A stretch of 64,000 nucleotides of DNA from Cercis canadensis (GCA_003255065.1 QAOA01001679.1:1-64000); one strand, 5' to 3'; positions 1-11,197 are shown, counted from the stretch's first letter. Numbers and translations are program-made. Notes: generated by a model not told the origin, from the sequence alone.

Positions 1-824
1 TGCTATTCTGATTATTGGTTTTGAGATTATGTGTTGTTGTTATTCAGCAAGAGGGGGGCAGCCGAAATTCATTATCAAGTTTTAGATATTTTAGACAGCT
101 TTCTAGTCTTTCCTTAGTCTCTAAGTTTCCTCTTAGATATTTTGTAAGAGCTCAGCTCTTCTTATTCATGGAGGGCTAATCCATCATATCAATCCAGGTT
201 TTGCTATTCTGATTATTGGTTTTGAGATTATGTGTTGTTGTTATTCATTCAATGATTAATCTGTTTCTTGCTTCCTCTGGACTATTCTGTTTGGATTGTT
301 AAAATTCGAATTTGGATCTTCATGTGTGATTGCTTAATTGCATGTGATAAAAGAGGATTGTATGGTTGATTAATGTTTCTGAGCTTTTGGATGGATTAAT
401 CACCTTGGCTGGATCATGGACTTAGGTAAAACTAGACTTGAATGTTTGCTTAATTCATTTGGTCTTAGTTAAAACCGAATTCTGGTTGCTTAACCAGTGG
501 AATCCATAGAACATTGAGAGGCTTCTTGATATGTTTTAAAGGCCAAGAACATGGTTAATAGTTGAATGGATCATTAGAAATCAAAGATGAACTAAAATCA
601 GAATCAGTTAAGGCTTGGATTGGTTGCTTTCTCTTAAACTTCACCACTTTCAATTAATTTCTGTCAAGCACTTAAACCAACAAAACCCCCCTGTTTACAT
701 GCTTCTTAATATGATTCACCAAATAGAACAATCCTTAGGTTCGACTTAGGGCTACCCCTTGCTGCAAAAAGCTAGGTAACCGACCTAAAACATTAAGTAA
801 TTTGAGGAGCCTCGGCAGCTCATC
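1..824. mobile_element. LTR-like fragment truncated by the window edge
   Basis: The stretch ends abruptly in GCTCATCA at 824, exactly where homology between the inverted-repeat arms begins. The last ~45 bases recur in reverse orientation at 2053-2096, where they begin an 89-bp insertion, so they behave like the terminus of a transposable element with a TGATGAGC end. A 46-bp direct duplication is seen at 1-46 and 201-246. The style (GGTTTTGAGATTATG, ATTAATC-rich) resembles the LTR family at 22602-24035 and 62701-64000, so an LTR is the best guess. No ORF. The other end lies outside the window. Confidence 0.45.
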
Positions 825-903
825 ATTCAACCCTTCATTTTATAATTTGATTTTGATTGGCTTGTTTCTTTATACTATATTTGACAACTCTTACCCTGTA
901 TAT

Positions 904-1262
904 ATTTGTCTCATGGTTAACATTTCATAAATGCACAATCAAGAGTTGAAATGAGGAATGACCATTTTTCTTATAACTTGATTAATTTATTTGTTTTCCC
1001 TTGTTGTTCTTGTTGAGCTTGGAAGTTTTTTTTTTTTTAAGAAACCTTGGACAGGGATCACCTCTACACTAGGGGCTGAATAATTTGTCTCATAATTTTT
1101 AAGGTTTTAGAAATAAGCAGTCAAGAATTGAAACGAGGAATGACCATTTTTTTGCTACCGTTTTACTTGTTTTCCCTTACTGTCCCTATTGAGCTTGGAA
1201 TCTTTTGTTCAAAAGAAACCCTGGACAAGGATCACCCTTACACTGGGGGTTGGGTTGTATTG
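904..1262. repeat. Tandem duplication, ~180-bp period
   Basis: Two adjacent diverged copies share the phrases TTTGTCTCAT, GAGGAATGACCATTTTT, TTGAGCTTGGAA and GGACARGGATCACC at a spacing of about 180 bases. Arm B has only one copy, so this is an arm-A gain or an arm-B loss. Confidence 0.7.
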
Positions 1263-1396
1263 AATTTTTTTTACTATGGTTCCTGATATTGTGCCAAAAA
1301 AAAAAAAGAAGTAGAAAGAAAGAAAAATGCAAAAAGATATTTTGAAAAAAAGAAAGAAAAAAGGAGAAAAAAAAGGAAAACAAGAAGAAAAGAAAA

Positions 1397-1397
1397 N
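1397..1397. other. Single-N assembly join in a poly-A tract
   Basis: One N sits inside a long A-rich run (1378-1426). Like the other three Ns of the window it lies in sequence that would let two contig ends overlap, so the A-tract length is unreliable. Confidence 0.7.
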
Positions 1398-1428
<31 letters not shown>

Positions 1429-1447
1429 AATGAAGTAGAAAGTTGGA

Positions 1448-1858
1448 TCTCATATTGAAATGATCATTGATCCCTCTTGACCTATAAACACATATTTGAG
1501 CCTCTTATACCGTTCTTTTATAGCCTTTTAACCTTGGCCTACATTACATGCTTTTGAAAGTCCATTTTGATCAATGATTGGCTGCTCTCATCTTGAAATT
1601 TTTTATCTTGGGACAAGCGAAGAAGTTATGTTAGTTTTTGTTGCTTATTTCAAAAGAATGAGAATAGAAAGATGAATCTCAGTGGTGATTCATATACTAA
1701 AATGATCCTTGATCATTCTTGATCCATAAACACATGTTTGAGCCTTTTATACCGTTCTTTCATAGTCATTAAACCTTGGCCTACATTACGTGCTTTTAGA
1801 AGTCCATTATGATTAATGATTGGTTGTTTTCATTTTGAAGTTTTAATCTTGTGAAAAA
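1448..1858. repeat. Tandem duplication, 242-bp period
   Basis: The phrases ATAAACACAT, TTTGAGCC, CCTTGGCCTACATTAC and ATGATTGG occur twice at a 242-base spacing. The same duplication is present inverted in arm B (around 27655-28010), so it predates the inverted repeat. Confidence 0.75.
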
Positions 1859-1910
1859 TGAGTCTTGAATTAATTTTCATTTTGAAATAGATTTCTTTCT
1901 TCAACATCTT

Positions 1911-2031
1911 CTTGTTTCTTGAACTAGTTGAAAACCCATTATCCATCCATAAATAATGCCTACTATAGTATCTTGTTTCTTGAGCCAATTGGAAACCCAT
2001 TATCCATCTATAAATAATGCATACCATATTT
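1911..2031. repeat. Tandem duplication, 61-bp period
   Basis: Two copies beginning CTTGTTTCTTGA and containing CCCATTATCCATC and AAATAATGC. The pair is also present in arm B (about 27480-27600), so it predates the arm duplication. Confidence 0.75.
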
Positions 2032-2052
2032 GACTTGATTGTGTGATGTATG

Positions 2053-2141
2053 TGATGAGCTGCCGAGGCTCCTCAAATTACTTAATGTTTTAGGTCGACT
2101 AAGTATGAGGAATAACTATTGTATAAAAAGTGTGTTCATCA
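2053..2141 (+). mobile_element. 89-bp TG...CA insertion with 5-bp target duplication
   Basis: Begins TGATGAGCTGCC, ends GTTCATCA, and is flanked by GTATG (2048-2052) and GTATA (2142-2146). Arm B reads straight across this point with a single target copy, so it is a true insertion. The first ~45 bases are the reverse complement of the end of the 1-824 fragment, so it is probably an internally deleted LTR of that family. Confidence 0.6.
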
Positions 2142-4017
2142 GTATATCATTTCTTTAAGTCCCAATAATTTCCTTTGCTATTACCATTAGCCATTACTGT
2201 TGCATTCCTTGAATTTTATTATCTTGAAGCCTTTATTCGTCACTCATTGCGATATAATCTCTTTTCCAATACCACCATGGTGAAAGCAAGATCTTTAAGT
2301 GAGACATTGACAGATTAAAGACAAGAATCAATGGACATTTGGGTTTAAAATGGGAGTACCTTTTCATTTGAAACAATACCCAGTTATGACTTAAATTTCC
2401 TCTGATGCTTGGGGGCTTGTGTGATAGTTTTTGTTTAATTCTATTTGACATTTTCCATTATCCTTTGAAAACTTGCATTCTTGCACTTACAAACTGATTT
2501 GGGTCTTTTTAAAGTTTTGATTTTGAAATGGTGCATTGGCTTAGAATGTAATGTTATAAAAAAAAATTATTTATTTTGTTGTGAAGATTGAAAAGAAAAA
2601 ATCACATTGATTTATTCCTTTGCACTCTTTTCTAGTTTTTTTATATTTGAAAATTGCTTGATAAAAATGGTTATCTTGGAAGTTTTTGTGATATTTGTTT
2701 ATTGATTTTGGTGAAGCATTTTGCTTTTAAATTTGGTGATTGTTAAACATGCTTCTTTATCTTGTAATATATGATGGTATGAACTCTTGGGAGATCCTTG
2801 AGTGTATATCCAGTTGTGAATTTATAATGGCACGCTTCTTAAATTTGAGTGTAAATCCTCCGTACTTATTTCTATAACATTTTGTATGTAGGTTTTTTGA
2901 ATGTGCTTTGTGCTGCATTTTTGTTTAAATTACTGTTCCTATTTCTAAGTTTTGTTTATAATGGTTGACCATATGTAATTTCTGATCTTAGTGTGTTTGG
3001 ACTAGTCATTTTTAATTTTTTCTACACTTTGGTCAGTTTTGTCCTTGTCTTATTTTTATCATATCATGTTTATCTAGAGGTTGAAATTTGGAATTGTTGA
3101 GTACATTTTAGGGGCTGACTTATGAGATTATTTACATTCATTTAGGATTGTCTTATGCTGTTATTTTGCGGCATAAGCCTTTGGAACTTTTTTGATGGTG
3201 CTGGTTGGTTTAGAATGCTTCTTGTTATAGAGTGTTATTATACTCCTGCCACGTTAGGTTCAATTGATTTTGCTGGTATTGCTTCAGTTTTCTTGGTTCA
3301 GATTTATATCACGGATTGATCATTATACAAGGACAAAATTTAGGCTTTATCTTTATCATGTTACAAATAGCAATTTGAATGTATGCAAGTTGTTTAGTTA
3401 GTGGCAGCTATTTTTCTGTCTAATTTGGTAGCCATGGAGTAACTACTGGTCAAGCTTGCATTAATGTTGCTTTTTGGTTCATGCTTTAAATGCCCTCATT
3501 GATTTGGATAATGACATGTATTTCCTGTCTCATCTAGTCTATATTCTGGTGGATGTAGGTTGTTGATTTATTTTAGGATATGGAGGGTCTGGTTATGGTG
3601 CTAAAGCAAGTTCATCTAAAACTGACAGTGTTCATATTTTGGCTATAAAGTGAGCTTGACAGCTCGGATTGAGGAGCCGTTTGTTTTGTTAGAACTGGGA
3701 GACATATAGATCTTTCTTGTGTGAAAATTTCAGATTCAAATTCTTATCCATTGTATATTTGACATGAGCTTAAATTTATGCATTGGTCTGGATAATTATC
3801 AAATTATGAATTTTTTATCTTGCCTTGATGAATTTTTTTCTTTGCCATACGAATTTTGTTAGAAATGTATTAATTTCATGTTTGATGTTGAAAACATGTC
3901 ATGGCTAGTCTTTAGACAGCTCACACATAGAGAGTATAGAAGGAAAAGAAGCTACGAGACTTTAATATGGAATGGTGCTCAGACTTAAAGCTTGGGTTGC
4001 TGAGTTGTTTTTCATAG

Positions 4018-4197
4018 ATGTTAGCCTATCTGCTTGGAGCCTACTGTAAGTATCCTTGCCCATTTCCTGTAAGTGATGAGACTCCAATCATTCCTTCTAG
4101 GTGGCAGGTGGTCACTTATTTTATTTTCCTGTTTAGAAAGAAGGCAGATGGGCTAGGTCTGAATATAAGTGGAGGTATTGAAAGCCCCATTCCGTGA
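4018..4197 (+). other. 60-codon ORF shared by both arms, unidentified
   Basis: An ATG-initiated 59-residue frame whose counterpart on the minus strand of arm B (25346-25164) is 60 residues. The C-terminal part (KKADGLGLNISGGIESP) is unchanged, while about six residues differ upstream and a 3-bp indel shifts the stop by one codon. It weakly resembles a PDZ GLGF loop, but the segment is too short to assign. It may be one exon or chance. No promoter or poly-A signal is recognised. Confidence 0.2.
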
Positions 4198-4644
4198 TGT
4201 CTAATTGCTTGCATGTTGTGGAGTTAGGGGGTGCTGCTTGATGTGAGCTTGACTTGGATTATATATTTTATTGCTTCTACTTAGCTTAGTTTATCTACCT
4301 AATCATTTTATTGTCTTAAAATGCATGCTTTGTTAGGGTGTGTGAGTCAATATGGCTACATGGCCTTGATGCTTTGTTTGACTTGCAAGAATTTGGGCTA
4401 AGATGAGTCACTTCCTTTTATGAACTCCTTGTCTTTATCTTTTATTTCATTTCAATTTAAACAAAAGAAAAAAACTCAAAAGTTCTCTTTCTCTTCTAAA
4501 AATTCTTTCAAAAGCGAACTACAAGGACTTTGATCCCATCTACTAATGGATATGTAAGCATTCGAGGGGAAGCGAATCAAGTCCACCTTTTAAATAACTT
4601 CCCTAATTTTATTTTAATTTCTCATTTTCATGAAGGAAACAAAA

Positions 4645-5865
4645 TAAAATGCTCTTAGCCACTTTTTCCTACTTTGGCTCTATGCCACTCTTCTTCCATA
4701 ATTTCATGTCACCTAGGCTCTATATAGGTCTTTTCTTTCACTTGTTTTTGGATTTATCCCATGTGGTTAAGTTTTCTTTTTATTTGCTTTCAAACATTTT
4801 TTAAGAACTACAAGGGCTAGGGCAAACCCACTATTAATATATAATATTAAATTGTATAAAATTTAATTTATTATTTTTTAATATATAACATTAATTATAT
4901 AATTATAATTAATTTATAATCTATTTCTACTGAGAATGTTAATGTTCTAACATATTGATTAGTTAATTCCTTTTCAGCAAGATAGATCTTAATTCTGATC
5001 AGTTAATTTTTATGCATGTACTATAACATCTATTTTTTCTATACTTGACTATTAATCAATATATTTTGCTGGACCACTATTGAGAATGAGTATGGTTTGA
5101 CATTTTGCCATTTAATGATATTTTCTTGGTGTATATATATTTGATATTACCTATTTAGTATTTGTGTTTAAACTCTTATGAGTTTTTTATGAGTTTACTT
5201 ACAAGTTGAAAAAATGGAGCTACAATATGTTTTCTGTTACATTGACTTGACTTCACTTTTGATTATTGGTATGAGACTCAACTTTTTCCTTTTCTCACTT
5301 CACTCTTTATCTTCTTTATGTTTGCTTACTATGCTTCTCTTTTTTCTGTCATTTGCTTACTAGCTTTGTTGCTAGAATTGCAAGCTGATTTCAGTGAATT
5401 GGAGGGGAATGTTTTAGAGGTCCACATGACTACATTGAATAACTGGGAAAATATTTGCAAAAAGGTAAGTGTTCTAGTTAAAGAATTTCTCTTCTGCTCT
5501 TTTATTTAATATAAATGAGAGTTGTTATGCTCTAGTTTTGTTTGTCCAATAAATGTTTTCCTACCAGTGAAGAATTAGGGAAACCATTTTAGTTTATTGA
5601 ATGAAGAGGTCTGCTTGTATAGCAGTAGCTACAAGAGTCACATCATGACTTAAACACTATGTAAGACCCTAGACAAAAATATATACCAATGCAAACTCTA
5701 TCTCATGTACAAGATAAACCCTCATCATAGAACTTTATCTAATATACATATCAATTAGCTAGTATCTCCTTGATTTAATTACTAACCTATGATTATTATT
5801 TTTTTGTGGGGAAATGACTAAAATTGATAGCTCATGAGAAATATTTACTCGGAATGAAGCATTGA
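4645..5865. other. Arm-A-only segment lost from arm B
   Basis: Arm B joins the sequence matching 4640 directly to the sequence matching about 5865, inside the MITE at 5808-5978. Because the MITE is complete with a target duplication in arm A but lacks one terminal repeat in arm B, the difference is a deletion in arm B. The segment is AT-rich, with a very AT-rich core at 4830-4920, and contains one exon-like stretch. Confidence 0.7.
5376..5463 (+). other. Exon-like open segment with a strong splice donor
   Basis: An open frame reads QADFSELEGNVLEV... and ends in AAAAAG followed by GTAAGT at 5464, a near-ideal plant donor. Candidate acceptors are the AGs ending at 5363 and 5375 after a pyrimidine-rich run. 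The protein stretch (about 30 residues, hydrophilic) is not recognised. No partner exon was found nearby, and arm B lacks this part. It could be a remnant of a duplicated gene or coincidence. Confidence 0.25.
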
Positions 5866-5978
5866 CCAATTCTTCGCATGATTAACTAGATCAAATGTGG
5901 TTAATCAAGTCAAGAATTGGTTAATGCTTCCCTTGTGATAAATATTTATTAAAGACTATCATATTTCAGTTATTTCCC
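5808..5978. mobile_element. Mutator-type foldback MITE, 171 bp
   Basis: Starts GGGGAAATGACT and ends AGTTATTTCCC. The two halves pair over about 65 bases (…AAATATTTACT…GAAGCATTGACCAATTCTT against its complement). Flanking ATTTTTTTGT (5798-5807) and ATTTCTTTGT (5979-5988) form a 9-10 bp target duplication with one mismatch, as expected for Mutator-like elements. Arm B keeps only one terminal repeat (about 24600-24725). Confidence 0.75.
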
Positions 5979-6174
5979 ATTTCTTTGTTCCTTGATGAAC
6001 TTGCAACTCAATGGAGGGTTATAGCGGCAGTAAAATGGGCGTATCAGTGACCTGCTATGCATACTTCAACTTATCTAGTATGCTGTTTGTTTCAACTTTA
6101 ATTTTGATTTTTATTCAAAATGAACAAAGGTTCAATTAATTTGATTGTTTCGAATTTGTTCCTCCTATGCCGCC

Positions 6175-6392
6175 ATGCTCGGGGCAGAGTCACAGGAAAT
6201 GGAGTGGCCGGCAAAGCGCATCAGGGACATGTACATCAAATTCTTTGAGAAGAGTCATGTGAACTGGAAATCAAGCTTTGATAAAGCGCATCAGGGACAT
6301 GTACATCAAATTCTTTGAGAAGAGTCATGTGAACTGGAAATCAAGCTTTGATGTGCCCCACAATGACCCTATTCTTCTCTTTGCCAATGCTG
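6175..6392 (+). pseudogene. Alanyl-tRNA synthetase first-exon fragment (arm A)
   Basis: An ATG at 6175 opens a frame reading MLGAESQEMEWPAKRIRD, followed by [14 protein letters not shown] and, after a break, [14 protein letters not shown]. This is the N-terminus of class II alanyl-tRNA synthetase, including motif-1-region residues of the aminoacylation domain (family [18 protein letters not shown]). The exon ends at a plausible donor (GCTG then GTATGG). It is broken: a 70-bp direct duplication (6213-6282 and 6283-6352) adds one base modulo three and shifts the frame, so the VPHND part cannot follow the start. No later exons of the enzyme are seen. A second, differently broken copy is in arm B. 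Confidence 0.85.
6213..6352. repeat. 70-bp perfect tandem duplication within the AlaRS exon
   Basis: Two identical 70-base units begin AAAGCGCATCAGGG and end AAGCTTTGAT. Absent from arm B. Perfect identity suggests either a recent event or an assembly error. Confidence 0.9.
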
Positions 6393-7400
6393 GTATGGTT
6401 CTCTTCTTTTATGCCTCTTTGGATTCATAGCTTCTATTAACTAAAGATGCAAATTTCGTTAATTTTTTCTGAAGTTCATATCAATTTTATCGCCAACCTA
6501 TGTTGCTATATTAGTTAAAATTTAAATTTGTGATCATTTTGTTTTTGTGTTGCATGGAACCAGCCTATGTTAATAATTTTAGCTTGTAACTTTGTAGCTT
6601 GGTGAAGTTTTGGTGGCTAAAGAATAGTTTGGCTTACTCATTTTATATATTGTTTCAAATGTTTTTCTCATTAGATTTTTTGAGTGAAGCTGCATTCAAA
6701 ATTTTCACACCTTAGAAGCTTGTAGTCAAACAACCAAGCTTACTTTACGTATTCGAACTTTAGTTTGGATTTGTTTATGTTCTAATACTTTTCTCACTCT
6801 CACTCACTCACCAGGACTCACATTTTTCTTTTTAATTGATATTTTTTCAGAAAAAAAAAAAACCATTGAATGTTATTATCATGGCTTCACCATTTTGTTT
6901 AGATGAAAATTATAAATGCCAACGTGGTAATAGTTATTGTAGAGCAAGAGAACAAAAATAGAATAATGTGAACCATCGTTTTTTATGTTGTTGCACAAAA
7001 TTCCTTGTCTACTAATTACAAGAAATTTCACCTAATTTTCCTTTATATTGATAATGTTGTTTTCGTAGGTTTTGTTGTTTGTGGGTTCATGTTGGCTGTA
7101 GCATTTGTATTATGTTGGAAGGGGAATTATTTGAATAAGGTAGGAAGATAGAAAGTGTGGAGAATGGTGCCTGGCTGTATAAATTGGGGCATTTAGTTAG
7201 AAAAGGATGGGAGACTTTCAAAGGATATAAATGTGTACCAAAGGGTCTCAACCTTGATAATTGTGTTTAAGTGCTTTTGTCTTTTGGGTTGAGAGGTTAT
7301 TTTATAGAGTCTTCTCTGGTATTTTTATTTTCTCCTTGGTTTTTGTTGTGCCTTGAAGCTTGGTTTATGTACACTTTTGGAGTACCTGGTTATGCTACCT

Positions 7401-7714
7401 GGTTATTCTTCTTCTAAGTGTTTATGACTTAGAGTTACGAGTCTTGAGTTTATGGGTTTAGGTGAATGGACTATGATTTAAGGTTTGGGGTTTAGGGCTT
7501 AATGTTTAGGATTTGGAGTTCATGAATTAGGTTAAGGATTTAGGATTTAGCCTTTAGGGTCTAGGATTACGAGTCAAGAGTGTAGGATCTAGGGTTAAGC
7601 AAGGTTTAAATTCTAGACTTTTGGATTTAGGATCTTGGTTTTAAGTGTCTAGGGTTGAAGTTAAGGATCTAGGGCTTATGATTTCAGGTTTAAGGTCTAA
7701 GGTTAAAGACTGAG
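7401..7714 (+). repeat. Telomere-like array 1, left part
   Basis: Degenerate TTTAGGG-type units (GGGTTTAGG, TCTAGG, TTAAGG) with the G-rich strand on the plus strand. It begins with the landmark TTATGACTTAGAGTTACGAG shared with 47950, 52390 and 60067, and is interrupted at 7714 by the Gypsy element. Confidence 0.85.
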
Positions 7715-8675
7715 TGATGTGGATCCACTTGAAGAAACCAAGCAAATCCAATCCAAATTAGCCAAAGATCCCAAGAAGATTGAATAACAGAAAAATCAAG
7801 CAAAGATGAATGGAAACTATGTGAAGACCTTTGAAAATAAAGCAAGACAACCTAGTTTCAACAATGCTTAACTAACCCTCCTTAACTTGAATAATCAACA
7901 ATCAACATAAACAAGATGTAGAAGTGAATAAACCGCCACACTCTAGAGTAGGGAAGAAGGAGAGTGATAAGGTTCAGAAACACCATGCTAGGAATCCACC
8001 TAGATGGCTTGAGTTTTCCATGGAGAGAACAAGAGAGAAAACTTCTCAATTCTATTAAAATGTTAATTGGTTGAATGTTGAAGACAAAAGCTTCATCTCC
8101 TTTTATAGTTTAAAGGAAAATTCAACTTGGCCTAAACACAAATGGTCAGAAAAGAGAGCAAAACTCGTAGAACTAAACTAGGATGGCACGGCCTAGCAAC
8201 ATGGCCGTGTTCTTGCCTGTGTTCCCACCTCCAGTAAGTCTATTGCCAGGACATGGTCGATGACATGCCTGTGTTCATGCTCGTGTTCTACCTCTATTGA
8301 CTAAGTGGTCTCGGCTGTCTTGACACGGTCATAGACACGCCCGTGTCGCATCTCGGGTAACATGACACGGCCCGTGTTGCATCTCGGCTAACATGACACG
8401 GCCCGTGTTCCTCTGTAGTTAGGCCGTGTTTCTTCTCTGTAAGCATGACACGGCTAGGATCTGGGAGAACACGGCCGTGTTCCCCTTTCCTTGCAGCTAT
8501 TCATGTGAACCACTTTATTTGGTTTGTCTTGGTGTCTTTTGGAGTCAAGTCCTCTTCCTTGCATACTTGTTTTAGCAGTAATCCCACATGCATCTTAAGG
8601 TGCTTTGCCCTAGACCTAGTGATAGGACATTCAAGTTCTTCCTTGGTTTCAGCCATGCTTCCTTGATCCCCATCA
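7715..8675 (-). repeat. 3' LTR of Gypsy element 1
   Basis: On the minus strand it starts TGATGGGGATCAAGG directly after the polypurine tract. It matches 14483-15366 with many substitutions, so the insertion is not recent. It carries about 31 extra bases near its plus-strand left end (around 7719-7750) missing in the other LTR. It contains repeated ACACGG/CCGTGT motifs, and the pol reading frame runs into it. Confidence 0.9.
8170..8481. promoter_or_regulatory. Cluster of ACACGG/CCGTGT palindromic motifs in the LTR
   Basis: The motif ACACGG and its complement CCGTGT recur about a dozen times, often as near-palindromes; AACACGGCCGTGTT at 8468-8481 is a perfect 14-bp palindrome. The cluster recurs in the 5' LTR (14924-15172, palindrome at 15159-15172), and isolated copies occur in the leader (13618-13760). 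Transcription-factor binding is inferred, not shown. Confidence 0.5.
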
Positions 8676-8689
8676 TTTCCTCTTTCTTC
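8676..8689 (-). promoter_or_regulatory. Polypurine tract of Gypsy element 1
   Basis: On the minus strand GAAGAAAGAGGAAA lies directly before the LTR start TGATGGGG, the expected place for second-strand priming. Confidence 0.8.
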
Positions 8690-9396
8690 AAAAGGATTTG
8701 ACCTCAAATCCAAAGTACCTGTATCATAATAAGGAGATAAGTCAGCCACATTAAAAATAGAATGGATAAAAGGACTACCTGGAAGCTCTATCTTGTAAGC
8801 ATTGTCACCAAGTCTTTTCAAGACTTTAAATTGGCCATCACCTCTAGGTAGGAGCTTAGATTTTCTTTGTGTAAGAAACCTCTAATTATGCATATGAACT
8901 CAAACCATGTCATCTGGTTGAAAAATTATTTTCTTTCGATTTTTATTAACCCTAGATGCATAGGTTTTGTTCATCTTTTCAATATGTGCTCTAACCTTAG
9001 CATGCAAATGCTTAAAATATTCATCTCTTTTTTTTTCATTTAAATGAACTCTTTGATGCATGGGTAAAACAAGCAAATCTAGAGGAGTCAAAGGATTAAA
9101 ACCATAAGCGCATTCAAAAGGAGGTACTCTAGTGGTAGTGTGGACAACTCTATTATAAGCAAACTCTACATGAGGAAGACACTCCTCTCAAGCTCTTAAA
9201 TTTTTATTAAGAATGACCCTTAAGAGATTAGTTAGAGTCCTATTAGTCACCTCAGTTTGTCCATCCGTTTGAGGATGACAAGTAGTAGAATGCAGAAGTT
9301 TAGTCTAGCCCAAAGTGTCCTCCAAAAATAGCTTAAAAATTTAGTATCTCTATTGAATACTATACTCTTAGGCATGCCATGCAACCTAACAATGTT
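8690..9396 (-). pseudogene. Gypsy 1 integrase C-terminal part (broken)
   Basis: Minus-strand frames encode the second half of integrase. Around 9340-9370 the strand-transfer motif appears as FNRDTKF where the family has SDRDTKF, so the catalytic aspartate is asparagine (codon at 9352-9354). The following HPQTDGQTE region is present but out of frame, implying a frameshift. 9091-8900 keeps the basic segment typical of the domain, then a nonsense codon precedes the GPY-like end (GDNAYKIELPG, FNVADLSPY, NPFEERGNDGD). No chromodomain is recognised. The last frame (8821-8501) continues across the polypurine tract into the LTR. Confidence 0.8.
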
Positions 9397-10033
9397 TTAG
9401 AAAAACAAACTAGCTATGTAGGAAGCATCATCAATTTTCTTGCATGCTACAAAATGAGCTATCTTAGAAAATCTATCTACTATAACAAAGATGGAGTCAT
9501 GACCATGTTTAGTCATTGGCAGTCCTAGGATAAAGTCCATAGAAAGGTCTATCCAAAGAGAATCGGGGACAGACAATGGTATGTAAAGACCATGAGGTTT
9601 AGTGGTAGACTTATCTTGTCTACATGTTGTGCACCTAAAAATTGTCAACATTTTTCCTCCTATTCGGCCAAAAGAAATGCTCATGCAATGTGTCATGCAT
9701 TTTATGCTTACCAAAATGCCATATGAGACCCTTCTTATGTGCTTCCCTAATGAGCAACTCTCTTAAAGATCCTCTAGACACACATAACTTGTTATCCTTA
9801 AACAAATACCCCTCATGTTTATACATTTCCTCAACAGCCCCTTTATCACAAGCATGAAAGTAAGAAGTAAAATCATCATTATTGGCATATATATCCTTAA
9901 CTTGATCAAATCCAAGTAATTTGCAAGAAAACATAGAGATAAGTGCATACATTCTTGAGAATGCATCAGCCACTACATTCTCAGCCCCTTTCTTATACTT
10001 GATCATATAAGGAAAAAATTCAATAAATTCCAA
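9397..10033 (-). pseudogene. Gypsy 1 RNase H end and integrase N-terminal part
   Basis: The frame from 10033 starts with the end of RNase H (YKKGAENVVADAFSR, with the late catalytic Asp region) and leads into the integrase zinc-binding domain: a His pair around HFGKHKMHDTLHEHFFWP, and the CTTCRQDKSTTKP Cys pair in a second overlapping frame (9714-9397), so a frameshift separates the two pairs at about 9640-9660. The second frame continues into the catalytic core (SMDFILGLP, VIVDRFSKIAHF), including its first Asp. The family order places this after RNase H and before the core end at 9350. Non-functional because of the frameshift and the later Asp loss. Confidence 0.85.
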
Positions 10034-10510
10034 TCAACGTGCATACCTTTTGTTAAGCCTCAATTGCCTTTTCAAATGCTTAAGAGTTTCATGATCCGAA
10101 TGAATCACAAATTCTTTAGGTATTAGATTGTGCTGTCATGTTTTTAAAACTCTAACTAAAGCATACAACTCTTTATCATAAGTAGAATAATTAAGAGAAG
10201 CACCGTTTAACTTTTTACTAAAGTATGCAATAGGATGCCCTTGCTACATTAAAATAGCCTCAATACCTACCCCTACCCCTGATGCATCACATTCAATTTC
10301 AAAATAACTCTCAAAGTTAGGTAATTGAAGTAAAAGAACATTGCACAACCTATCCTTCAATGTTTGAAAAGCTTTCTCTTTTGTACTATCCCACTTAAAC
10401 CCAACATTCTTCTTCACAATTTCAGTTAAGGGAGCAGCAATAGAGCTAAAATTAGGAACAAATCGATGGTAAAATCTGGCTAAACTTTGGAAGCTCCTCA
10501 CCTCACTCAA
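10034..10510 (-). pseudogene. Gypsy 1 RNase H domain
   Basis: 10510-10244 encodes the connection region after reverse transcriptase (SFQSLARFYHRFVPNFS, APLTEIVKK) and the start of RNase H (FEIECDASGVGVG, with the first catalytic Asp). The next ~200 bases on the minus strand still show family motifs ([34 protein letters not shown]) but are interrupted by stops. The role would be degradation of the RNA template during reverse transcription. Confidence 0.85.
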
Positions 10511-10525
10511 AGACTTAGGTGTTGG

Positions 10526-11197
10526 TCATTCCTCAATAGCCTTTACCTTCTCTCTATCTACTTTTATCCCTCTAGAGCTTACAACAAACCCTAAGAATAT
10601 CAAGTGATCAATACAAAAGATACATTTCGTTAAATTGGCATACAATTCTTGTTTTTTTAACACTTGCATCACACATCTTAAATGGATAGCATGCTTATCA
10701 ATTGACTTACTATACACAAGTATGTCATCAAAGTAAACTACAACAAATCTACCAATGAATTCACGAAAGACATGGTTCATAAGACGCATAAAGGTGCTTG
10801 GTGCATTGGTCAAGCCAAATGGCATAACCAACCACTCATACAAACCAAACTTGGTCTTAAAAGTCGTTTTTCACTCATCCCCTTCATGAATTCTAATTTG
10901 GTGATAACCACTTTTTAAATCCAATTTAGAAAACACACATGGCCTAAACAATTCATCAAACATATCATTTAACCTAGGGATAGGATGACGATATTTTACT
11001 GTTATCTTGTTGATGGCGCGACAATCCACACACATGCTTCAAGTTCTATCTTTTTTTGGCACCAACAAGATCGGTATAGCACATGGGCTTATGCTCTCTC
11101 TAATATGGCCTTTGGACAACAGCTCTTCCACTTGCTTTTGGAGTTCCTTTGTCTCTTTCGGATTGGCTCTATAGGCGGGTCTATTAGGCAACACTGA
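10526..11197 (-). pseudogene. Gypsy 1 reverse transcriptase domain
   Basis: The N-terminal motif is in the 11644-11039 frame (GHIRESISPCAIPILLVPKKD), then family motifs of the finger/palm run through 10985-10850, and 10843-10526 holds the palm: [17 protein letters not shown] and the YFDD catalytic box in [15 protein letters not shown] nonsense codon (TGA at 10873-10871, TGG in the family) and a frame break near 11039 split the domain. The catalytic box itself is unaltered. Later motifs ([16 protein letters not shown]) are also present. Confidence 0.9.

Larger units (their letters stand above)
825..7400 (+). repeat. Arm A of a large inverted repeat
   Basis: Reads as the reverse complement of 21656-28450 with scattered substitutions and several indels. 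Matching landmarks include the minus-strand ORF at 2233-2451 (plus-strand 27143-27361 in arm B), the 60-codon ORF at 4018-4197 (25164-25346) and the alanyl-tRNA synthetase exon at 6175-6392 (24268-24411). Homology stops at about 7400, where the telomere-like array begins. Arm A uniquely holds about 1.2 kb (around 4645-5865) and an 89-bp insertion (2053-2141). The arm itself may be an old retroelement or a duplicated genomic block; I cannot tell which. Confidence 0.9.

Noticed and set aside
1186..1383. Phe-rich minus-strand ORF and the 27969-28259 plus-strand ORF
   Set aside because: They translate A- or T-rich low-complexity tracts.
2233..2451. 72-codon minus-strand ORF and its arm B twin at 27143-27361 as a gene
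   Set aside because: It is kept in both arms, but the composition is biased and no motif, splice sites or promoter are seen. Shared origin explains it.
4018..4197. PDZ domain
   Set aside because: Only a GLGL-like loop is present in 60 residues; far too short.
8690..9396. Chromodomain at the integrase C-terminus
   Set aside because: After the GPY-like region the frame goes into the PPT and LTR; no aromatic-cage pattern is seen.
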